The position numbers and the translations under genes are program-made. Positions 57,326-64,000 of a DNA stretch of 64,000 bases are shown one piece after another (within the stretch, counting starts at the first letter, position 1; each line of letters starts with the position of its first letter). The stretch is from Flavobacterium praedii (GTDB lineage: Bacteria; Bacteroidota; Bacteroidia; Flavobacteriales; Flavobacteriaceae): contig NZ_CP113948.1 of the NCBI RefSeq assembly GCF_026810365.1, positions 1,451,001 through 1,515,000 of the forward strand. Reading direction: 5' to 3'. Under the pieces are notes generated by a model. The model saw nothing but the letters and a program-made list of their open reading frames with translations. It had not been told where the DNA came from and did no database searches.

Positions 57326-59425
57326 TTAGTTTTCTGTTTCGGATTTTTTGTTTGTTTCATCTACTTCTTCATAGGAAAACTCTTTTAGAGCATACACTGG
57401 ACTGCCTTTTCTCATTAGCCTTACAAAGTTGTGTTTCTTTAATGCTTTGCCAATTTTATTTATTGTTCCATCATTCAAGTTGATCTTTGCCCTTTCAGCT
57501 AATTTAGCACCAATTTGTGAGGCATTTAGAAACAATGAGGCATTTTCTCTTTCGCAAGGTTCAAACCACGTTAAAAGCAATTCTTCCTCTGGGCTGTGCA
57601 GTTGATATTGTTCGTTATTCTCGGTGATAGATTTTATTTCTTCCTGGTCAAACCAAAACCTAAAACCACTTTTGAAAAGAAACAAAGCTTGTGAAAACGC
57701 AAGGTTAATATCTACATCGTGTTGGTATTGAATTCCTTCCAATTCAAAACAAAGAAATCTTCTACTTCCTGTACTATCGTTTAAAAACTGGGCTGTGTTG
57801 ACACTTCCGGCAAACGATGCCCTTCTAGGCATTGTTTCGTTGTTGTGTCCATAAGCTTTTCGCATTCTGATTTGGGTTTTTGTGATGATTTCTTTGAGTG
57901 ATCCAATTTCGGAACGATTTAGATTCTCGAGTTCGTCCAGATTAATCAACATACATTCCGCCAGTTGTACCAAAGTATCTTTGTTGTTTGGGTTTATGGT
58001 TCCGGAAAATAAATACTCTTTCAATTGTTTTGGAACCAATCTTTCAACCCAAGTTGTTTTTCCCAATCCTTGTTTGCCACTGAATACAATGACTGTATGA
58101 TTGATTACCTTTTCATCTAACACACAACCGACCATAGCGACTAACCATTTTTTGAAACATTGTTGCCATAGTTCCTGCTTTGTGGTCGTGATTGTGTTGG
58201 CTAATTCAGTAATGTAATCGGTTTTTTCGTCATAAGTTGGTAAGTTGAAAAAGTAATCTTCAAATGGATTGAAGAGCTGACAGAAATCAGAATAAAGCAA
58301 ATTTCTTAATGAAGATAAATTGGTTTTAATTCGACCTTTCAAACATTCTCGAAGCATTGAGTTTTCGATGAAGTCATTCATTACGTTCCATTTCTTTTTT
58401 CCAAAATATTGAAACTCTAATTTTCCAGAAACAATGTTGTGTCGGAAGATGTATCTTTCTGATAAAAAAATTTCTAAACGATCTATTTGAGTTCTTTTTG
58501 GTTTGTCTTCGTCGTCTTCATCCTCTTCGGTTGTTGTTGGTTTTGGGTTGGTAGTTGTCGGTTTCTTTTGTTTTTGGATATTTTCGTTTTTAGCGAATTC
58601 GTGTAAATTACCATAGGCACTTTTGACCGCTTGAGTTACTTCTTTTTCGTCATAATTAAAATCCGTCTGTATGAAACTTAAAGCAGCTTCCATTGGAACT
58701 GCTTTTCGATTCATATTACAGGCTAATTGATGCACAAAAACATTACGACTACCATTCACATATTGCACTTTTTTTTCAGTGAATTTTATGCAGTGATGAT
58801 AAATTTGTTCCAAGTTTAAAGTTTGAGGTTTCAAGTTGGTTGTCATGGCTGTTTCGGCTGCATCTAAAGGCATCTCGACTGCGCTCGATGTGACAAAGGT
58901 TTTAGCGTGTTCATTTAGATAAAGATTTTCATCTGAAGAATAAAAACACAATCGGGTTACATCTTTCCCCGATTTGTCTATTTCTAGTTTTAGCAGATTT
59001 TCATAATAAGCCTGTACCAAAAGAAAAGTTTCTTTGTGATTGACTTTATCAGAATTGACTTTGACTAGAATTTTTAATCCGTTTCCAGATGGGCTGATAA
59101 AACTGGCATAAGTGAACTCAGATTGATTGGCCAGATGCGAAGCGTTTTTCAAATCGGCTGCACTTAATTTGTCAATGTCCAAAATAATATAATTGGAATA
59201 TTCGGCCAATAAATCGACTTTTCTACCGTCAATAAATTTCCCTGAAGGGGTGAATGCCGGGAGTGATTTTTTGGCTTTTTCGTAGGCTTCCATTTTATTT
59301 TCTGAAAGGGACTTTCGGAGATACACGATCGCGTGTCTGTATCTTCCCGTTTTGATTTCCTGAAGGATTTCGGGAATGGATTTGTGTTCTATGACTTCGT
59401 TGAAGTTCTTGAATATGGTTACCAT
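57326..59425 (-). CDS. Primase/helicase-type replication protein (BT4734-like + VapE)
   Basis: 699 aa. The N-terminal BT4734/VirE-N domain carries primase-like acidic residues in YIILDIDKL (Asp 83, Asp 85) and SPSGNGLKILV (111-121). A low-complexity acidic/Thr linker lies at 285-310. The C-terminal VapE-type helicase has Walker A GKQGLGKTT (450-458) and a Walker B-like LINLDEL near 490. Such proteins replicate satellites and plasmid-like islands after excision. It is 97 bases downstream of the HTH gene. Confidence 0.87.
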   Translation of the reverse strand: MVTIFKNFNEVIEHKSIPEILQEIKTGRYRHAIVYLRKSLSENKMEAYEKAKKSLPAFTPSGKFIDGRKVDLLAEYSNYIILDIDKLSAADLKNASHLANQSEFTYASFISPSGNGLKILVKVNSDKVNHKETFLLVQAYYENLLKLEIDKSGKDVTRLCFYSSDENLYLNEHAKTFVTSSAVEMPLDAAETAMTTNLKPQTLNLEQIYHHCIKFTEKKVQYVNGSRNVFVHQLACNMNRKAVPMEAALSFIQTDFNYDEKEVTQAVKSAYGNLHEFAKNENIQKQKKPTTTNPKPTTTEEDEDDEDKPKRTQIDRLEIFLSERYIFRHNIVSGKLEFQYFGKKKWNVMNDFIENSMLRECLKGRIKTNLSSLRNLLYSDFCQLFNPFEDYFFNLPTYDEKTDYITELANTITTTKQELWQQCFKKWLVAMVGCVLDEKVINHTVIVFSGKQGLGKTTWVERLVPKQLKEYLFSGTINPNNKDTLVQLAECMLINLDELENLNRSEIGSLKEIITKTQIRMRKAYGHNNETMPRRASFAGSVNTAQFLNDSTGSRRFLCFELEGIQYQHDVDINLAFSQALFLFKSGFRFWFDQEEIKSITENNEQYQLHSPEEELLLTWFEPCERENASLFLNASQIGAKLAERAKINLNDGTINKIGKALKKHNFVRLMRKGSPVYALKEFSYEEVDETNKKSETEN

Positions 59426-59522
59426 AAGTTAGTGATTGGTGAAAAGTGAGTAGTGAAAAGTTAATCCCATTTTGCGGGGCTTGCAGTCGCAAGCCTCGCA
59501 AGTTCCGTTGCAGCTGTTCATT

Positions 59523-59804
59523 TTATTTGACTTTGAATGATTTGTTGTAATGCTCGGTAAGTAGTTTTTCAACGTCGGACAATTTGTAGTAGATTTTGTT
59601 TCCCACTTGGCTGAATGAAATTTTACCTTCGTCTCTCCAGGTTTGTGCAGTGCGTTTTGAGATTTTCATCAGTAAAAGGAATTCCTGATTGTCCAGGAAG
59701 GTTTCCTTTTTTGGATCTGCCTTTGTGGAGATTTGACTTTGGATCGTTTCCAATTTTGTCATTAGTTCTGTGAACTGGTCTTTTGTGAAGATAATTGCTT
59801 CCAT
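59523..59804 (-). CDS. Excisionase-like HTH protein
   Basis: 93 aa from the ATG ending at 59804; an upstream ATG at 59834 would add 10 residues. The MerR/HTH_17-type helix-turn-helix lies at residues 43-90 (EFLLLMKISKRTAQTWRDEG, then KIYYKLSDVEKLL). Proteins of this kind next to a tyrosine recombinase usually bind att DNA to direct excision or regulate the replication gene. Confidence 0.82.
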   Translation of the reverse strand: MEAIIFTKDQFTELMTKLETIQSQISTKADPKKETFLDNQEFLLLMKISKRTAQTWRDEGKISFSQVGNKIYYKLSDVEKLLTEHYNKSFKVK

Positions 59805-59893
59805 AATAAAATGTTTTAAATTGTTATGGGGCAAATGTGAGAAGAGTAAAAAAGTCTTTTAGTCCCAAAATAGTCCCGCGGGACTATTTTGTT

Positions 59894-60793
59894 TTAGAGC
59901 ATCTTGTCTATGTCTATTCTTTTGTGGGGTTTCGGACGTTTATCGCCTCTTGATGGTTTCAGTATAGTTTCGACGGTTAGGGGACTTATTTCGTTTCCGT
60001 CTTTATCAACGAATGTATTTACAATCCATGAGATCAAATCATTTGTATTTCCATCAATATAGGATTTTCCATCAACGAACAATTCCCGATGCAATTGGTA
60101 AAATACATCCACTAACTGATTTATATTTCCATTGAATTGCATTTTATTGAATTGTAAATAATTAGAATTTACAATTGGTTTTCCAGATTCAAAATCAGTT
60201 TTTAGTTTTTGCAAAGCATAAATTTGTTTTATCTCTTTGCGGCATTGATCATCATAAAACGGAATTTTTTGATTGATAAAATCAATATTGGTTTGTTGGT
60301 ATTCAAATTGCTCCTTGGTCAAAATGATTATTTTTTCATTGTCACAAGGGATAATTGCCAGTTGTTTTTTAAGTTCATAAAACGAAAAATGACGATCCTC
60401 ATTTTCGGCATTGATGTATTTTTTTGGGATACACTGCTTTGTGTTTGGAACTCTCGAAGATTGCAATTCCAATTGTTTTTTTTCAATTAAATGAAAGATT
60501 TTGTTGCATCTGAATAAAGCCTTTTTGGAATTGAAAAGCTCCTCGTTTCTGCAAATCAGTTTTTCTAATTTGTTCAACCATTTGCAAGGTTCATCAAGAA
60601 GATTGATTTGGTAATTTATGAAATCTGAATAATTGGAAAGCGGTAATTCAAAAAACTTATTCAATAAACCATTGCAATAGTTCTGAGTAGTTATGGTTTC
60701 ATCAAGAATAATATCAAATTGTGAATTGGTAGATTTTGAGGTTTTTGCAACTACCATTTCTACGAATGAAACTGTTAAAACTGTATACTCCAT
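59894..60793 (-). CDS. RteC-like mobile-element protein
   Basis: 299 aa, soluble. Ends TVETILKPSRGDKRPKPHKR, resembling the C-terminus of RteC-type regulators of Bacteroidota transposons, in which a short HTH precedes RPK-rich residues. It probably binds DNA and controls excision. It lies between the HTH and recombinase genes, all on the minus strand. Confidence 0.65.
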   Translation of the reverse strand: MEYTVLTVSFVEMVVAKTSKSTNSQFDIILDETITTQNYCNGLLNKFFELPLSNYSDFINYQINLLDEPCKWLNKLEKLICRNEELFNSKKALFRCNKIFHLIEKKQLELQSSRVPNTKQCIPKKYINAENEDRHFSFYELKKQLAIIPCDNEKIIILTKEQFEYQQTNIDFINQKIPFYDDQCRKEIKQIYALQKLKTDFESGKPIVNSNYLQFNKMQFNGNINQLVDVFYQLHRELFVDGKSYIDGNTNDLISWIVNTFVDKDGNEISPLTVETILKPSRGDKRPKPHKRIDIDKML

Positions 60794-61095
60794 ATATTAC
60801 AAGCGAATTAATTATTTTATAATTTTTAACGTTTTTTGAAATTCGAAATTTAATCTCTCTCACTTTCTCTTACAAAACATAATCTTCTTGTTTTCAAGTA
60901 GCTTGCCGCTTTATTTTAAATGCGTTTCATACAAAAATCCTTCATTCGTTTGCGCTAAATTATATATAACTGAAAAATAGCATCAAAATGATTTCATAAA
61001 CTTTTACTAATTATTTCATAAGATTTTAACTACTCTAATCGAGTGCTTGATTTTATTGGGATTACAGTTATTTCTTATATTGAAATTGACTTGTT
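60794..61095. other. Gene-less stretch before the RteC-like gene
   Basis: 302 AT-rich bases; no gene, no clear hairpin or repeat. It probably holds the promoter of the RteC-like gene and the 3' end of the recombinase message. Confidence 0.4.
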
Positions 61096-62313
61096 TTAAA
61101 AAATATAATTGTCAACGGCTTTGTCTAATTCTTCGCTAATGATTTTGGCGTAAATCTGTGTGGTACTGATGTTGGTGTGGTCCATTAATTTGGAAACGTG
61201 CTCTATTCTCATACCATTATTTAAAGCATTTGTCGCAAAACTGTGTCTTGATAAATGGAATGAAAGCGTAAAAGGCAGCTCCATTGTTGTACCCATTCGG
61301 TTGAGTTGGAAATTGGCAGAATGATTTTCTTTTTGTGATAAAAAATAACGCGCTTCTTCGTTCTGATTGTATGTTTTTTTATCAGTGATAATCGGGAAAA
61401 TAAAATCATCTGGCTCAGCATCTTTTTTCATGTATTTATTCAAAATATCAATCGCCACTTTGCCTATTTTAAACTGATGCAATCTTCCCGTTTTGCGAAT
61501 TACTTTTCTTATTCTTTGTTCTTCAATGCTATAATTCGAATATTGCAGCTCGATAACATCGCTAAAACGTAATCCTCCGGCGTAAATTGAGAAAAGAAAC
61601 AAATCTCTCCACAAATCGGCTTTCTTGCCTTCTTTTAGATCTAAATCGGTTAATTTTTGGATTTGGTCTTTGTTTAGGAATACTCTTTTTTGAGTATCTT
61701 TTTTCAAGGACAGTTTACTAAACGGATACATATATTCTGGAATTATGTCTTCCCGGATTGCTTCCTTGAACATTATGGACAAAATCATAATTGAAAAGTG
61801 TCGTGTCGTTCCTCCATTTTTCAAATCAGTTCCCATATAAGCTACATAATCTTTGAGAACCGTTACGGTAATATCATCAAAATACAAATCACGATTCCCT
61901 ATATATTTTTCAAATTTTTTGATGTATTGTGTGTAGCTTTTATAAGTAGAATAAGAAATATCGCTTTTTATTTTTTCACAACGTGCATAAGCATAATCAA
62001 AAAAGTTTGCCACTGATTTACCCTTAATGGCTTCTTTTAACTTCTTGATGGAAACCGTTTTTACTTTTCGTTCCATATCGGCAACCTGACCTTCAGCATT
62101 GGCAATCTTTTGAGATAATGCAGCGTTCATCCTTGCGCTGTTGGAATGGTTTTTCTTTACTTTCTGCTTTACTTCATCCCACTCGTTTTCTTTCAGCTTT
62201 ACTCCCGCAGTGATAAATTTCGTTTTTCGGTCTTTTATAATTCGGATGTACAATGGGCTGTGTCCTGTTTGGTCTGCCTGTTGTGTTCTTAAAATTAGTT
62301 TAACTGATGCCAT
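61096..62313 (-). CDS. Tyrosine recombinase (integrase) of the island
   Basis: 405 aa. N-terminal arm-binding domain (LRTQQADQTGHSPLYIRIIK), SAM-like core-binding domain at about 100-195, then the catalytic domain: Arg 249 (GGLRFSDV), Lys 274 (RKTGR), His 353 and Arg 356 (SFHLSRHSF), His 379 (MDHTN) and nucleophile Tyr 388 (QIYAK). It is a Bacteroidota phage/transposon-type recombinase, not an IntI, because the extra alpha helix insert of IntI is absent. It should have integrated the island at the 12-bp core in attC 25. Confidence 0.93.
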   Translation of the reverse strand: MASVKLILRTQQADQTGHSPLYIRIIKDRKTKFITAGVKLKENEWDEVKQKVKKNHSNSARMNAALSQKIANAEGQVADMERKVKTVSIKKLKEAIKGKSVANFFDYAYARCEKIKSDISYSTYKSYTQYIKKFEKYIGNRDLYFDDITVTVLKDYVAYMGTDLKNGGTTRHFSIMILSIMFKEAIREDIIPEYMYPFSKLSLKKDTQKRVFLNKDQIQKLTDLDLKEGKKADLWRDLFLFSIYAGGLRFSDVIELQYSNYSIEEQRIRKVIRKTGRLHQFKIGKVAIDILNKYMKKDAEPDDFIFPIITDKKTYNQNEEARYFLSQKENHSANFQLNRMGTTMELPFTLSFHLSRHSFATNALNNGMRIEHVSKLMDHTNISTTQIYAKIISEELDKAVDNYIF

Positions 62314-62416
62314 ACAATTAGGATTTTAGAAATGTTGTACTATATTTGTAAAGTAATGCAAAAGAGTGAAAGTGTTGTAAATACAAGGTTTTCAATCGGG
62401 TGCATCGTGATACGAA

Positions 62417-62437
62417 GGTACAACAATGGGTACAACA
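62417..62437. promoter_or_regulatory. Probable integrase arm-type sites, right end
   Basis: Two direct GGTACAACA copies (62417-62425 and 62429-62437), plus an inverted TGTTGTAC near 62333. They match the sites at 19732-19751 at the other end. Confidence 0.55.
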
Positions 62438-62548
62438 ATACAAGTATTTCGTTGCTTTTTGATGCATTATTTTGAACTTAAAATTTTAATAAAGTCAATA
62501 AATACGGTACTTTAAGTGCAATTTGGAACTGACGATTATAAAATGAAG

Positions 62549-62678
62549 ATAACACACGCTACAAGCAAGCTGGGCAATGGGCTTAATTTGAAGATAGTTT
62601 GTGTTTGATACATTTGTTTTTAACCGAAAGAATACGCATCTTTAATCCCAGCCTGCGTGTAGCGCGGGAACGTTATAG
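62549..62678 (+). repeat. attC site 25, right part (attR of the island)
   Basis: The core repeat ATAACACACGCT, then the rest of an AAGCTGGG-subclass attC up to R' GTTATAG. Joined to 19656-19669 it makes a normal site. Confidence 0.87.
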
Positions 62679-63177
62679 GGCAGTTGAGCCGAAATTACGC
62701 AGACAAATCCAATTTGAAATTAACAGTTGTTTCCGCCGAATGTTTTCAAAGCAGAAGCGTGAAAATTGGAAGCGCTAACAAACGTTGGAAAATCGGATTC
62801 TAACGACAAGCAAATGAAAAACTGATGTGTGAAAATCGAACTTTGCCAACAGAAGCGTGAAAAGCAGAAGCGTGAAAAGTAGAACTTGCCAAGAGAAACT
62901 TGAAAAGCAGACTTTAAAGAAAGTGAACAGGAGAAGCAAACCTATAATTGGGACTCTCCTACTCTAACGGGAAAAAGTGTGAAAGCTTGAACTGGCCAAC
63001 AGAAGCGTGAAAAATTTGCGGTTTAATAGTAATTTCGACTAAACAACCGCCCTATAACACACGCTACAAGCAATTTGGGGATTAGGCTTAATTTGAAATT
63101 GGTTTTGTATTTGGAAGATTTGGCAAATCCGAATAATGAGCTTAATTTAGTCCCAAACTGCTTGTAGCGCGGGAACG
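62673..63177 (+). other. Gene-less cassette 25, copy of cassette 10 (alpha type)
   Basis: Apparently identical to 10008-10512 throughout. No gene. Confidence 0.82.
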
Positions 63178-63183
63178 TTACTG
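63052..63183 (+). repeat. attC site 26
   Basis: R'' is CTATAAC and R' is GTTACTG. Same sequence as attC 11. Confidence 0.87.
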
Positions 63184-63807
63184 GCTAGTCGCGAAATAAG
63201 AAGGAAAATTTCGATAAAAACAGCTTTTATAATTCTATTATGATGACAAGAAATAGTCGTTCGGAAACTTGATAAATTTGAATTTTAAAGTCTGAAAAAC
63301 TTGAACTTGAACTTGAACTTGAGTTTCGAAGCTTCTAAACTGAATCTGATAAGCGAAGCGTGAATTTCGAACTTGAGTTTCGAAGTTTCTAAACTGAATC
63401 TGAAAACATAATCTGAATTTCTAACTTGAGTTTCGGAGTTTCTAAACTGAAAAGTAGAAGTTTAAGGTTGGATTTTTTTTAAATTAAAAATGGGTTTTTA
63501 CCAAAAAAACAAGAATGAAATTAATGCCGAATTGGGATTTAAAATTGCCAATATTAGGCTGAAAATCGAATATAAAATGGAATAAAATTAGCTGAGATTA
63601 AGGCTAGAATTGGGTTTTGTGCCAGCTGAAAATTGGAATAGAATCGGGTTTTAATTGGAACATCAGCTAGAAACAACCAGCCAGTAACACACGCTACAAG
63701 CAATTTGGGTATTTGGCTTAATTTAAAATTGGTTTTGTATTTGGAAGATTTGGCAAATCCGAAAAATGGGCTTAATTTAGTCCCAAACTGCTTTTAGCGC
63801 GGGGACG
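63178..63807 (+). other. Gene-less cassette 26, copy of cassette 11 (beta type)
   Basis: Matches 10513-11148 except that one CTTGAA hexamer is missing (6 bases shorter). No gene. Confidence 0.82.
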
Positions 63808-63813
63808 TTGGCG
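63682..63813 (+). repeat. attC site 27
   Basis: R'' is CAGTAAC and R' is GTTGGCG. Same as attC 12 up to R', where the following cassette differs. Confidence 0.87.
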
Positions 63814-63846
63814 GTTATTTTCGCTCGACAAAATGAAATTTATAAA

Positions 63847-64000
63847 ATGAAAAAATATCTAATCAAAATATGTTTATTATTTACTATTGCTTTGTTTTAT
63901 AGTTGCTATGGAGTCAACGCAGAAACATCTGAAATTGGAGATGCATATTATACTTGTCGAGATAAAAATGCTTGGAATGAAATCTCAAATGAATTTTCTA
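63847..64000 (+). CDS. Lipoprotein, N-terminal part (cut by the window end)
   Basis: 51 codons visible. MKKYLIKICLLFTIALFYSC is a lipoprotein signal with the modified Cys at residue 20. An ATG at 63833 in another frame stops after five codons. Cargo of the cassette that begins at 63808. Confidence 0.75.
   Translation, partial: MKKYLIKICLLFTIALFYSCYGVNAETSEIGDAYYTCRDKNAWNEISNEFS

Larger units (their letters stand above)
19670..62548. mobile_element. Defence-rich genomic island inserted in an attC site
   Basis: Bounded by the 12-bp direct repeat ATAACACACGCT (19658-19669 and 62549-62560); removing the island restores a full attC. A tyrosine recombinase lies 240 bases from the right end. Its neighbours are excisionase-like, RteC-like and primase/helicase proteins. 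GTACAACA motifs near both ends are probable integrase arm sites. No relaxase, coupling protein or type IV secretion genes are visible, so transfer would need help. Between the ends lie at least four defence modules on the minus strand. Confidence 0.88.

Noticed and set aside
61096..62313. Integron integrase IntI
   Set aside because: The tyrosine recombinase has the Bacteroidota arm-binding domain and lies inside the island with its own att sites; no IntI-specific insert.
19670..62548. Conjugative element (ICE)
   Set aside because: No relaxase, coupling protein or Tra genes could be recognised among the island genes.

Overview
The window is AT-rich DNA of a Bacteroidota bacterium, most likely a Flavobacterium relative. 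This rests on the AT-rich coding style, the Bacteroidota-type tyrosine recombinase, the BT4734/VapE-like replication protein and the many short flavobacterial-style lipoproteins and secreted proteins.

Layout. (1) Positions 1-19669 and 62549-64000 are one integron-type gene-cassette array. Twenty-seven copies of a roughly 132-bp attC site, one of them split, separate 26 cassettes with both ends visible plus one partial cassette at each edge. All cassette genes read on the + strand. Each attC has the R''/L''...L'/R' architecture: a YAAC-ending R'' box, a GCTACAAGC-type L arm, a central variable region, and GTTRNNN as R'. No integron integrase (intI) is in the window, so it is either the distal part of a large chromosomal integron or a cluster of attC sites lacking an integrase. 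Cassette cargo includes a MutS-like ATPase, a HigBA-type toxin-antitoxin, a COX1-helix-like membrane protein, lipoproteins, small membrane proteins and unknowns. Twelve cassettes carry no credible gene; eleven of these are filled with degenerate purine-rich repeats inside conserved heads and tails. Two near-identical group IIC-type introns sit at the base of attC sites at the left end.

(2) Positions 19670-62548 are a roughly 42.9-kb genomic island that has split one attC. It is bounded by a 12-bp direct repeat (ATAACACACGCT), and GTACAACA-type candidate arm sites lie at both ends. Its right end carries a tyrosine recombinase, an RteC-like protein, an excisionase-like HTH protein and a primase/helicase replication protein. 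Its left end carries a thermonuclease, a DUF5675 protein and small membrane proteins. No relaxase or conjugation genes are visible, so it looks like a satellite-like or mobilisable island.

(3) The island's middle is a defence cluster, mostly on the minus strand: an AbiE-like toxin-antitoxin flanked by direct repeats; a reverse transcriptase with a structured upstream candidate non-coding RNA, followed by a NERD-nuclease/pseudo-helicase and a TPR/OB-like protein; a type I restriction operon with two DUF262 (GmrSD-type) genes between hsdS and hsdR; and a four-gene operon ending in a large DUF1998-type helicase (Druantia/DISARM-like).

Most interesting observations. Every complete cassette has terminal complementarity extending several bases beyond the 7-bp R box. 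It carries a near-invariant A/C mismatch at position 11 that becomes a G-T wobble on the bottom strand, the strand integron integrases recombine. The repeat-filled cassettes and the ncRNA-RT-NERD/helicase-TPR operon are the best candidates for undescribed systems.
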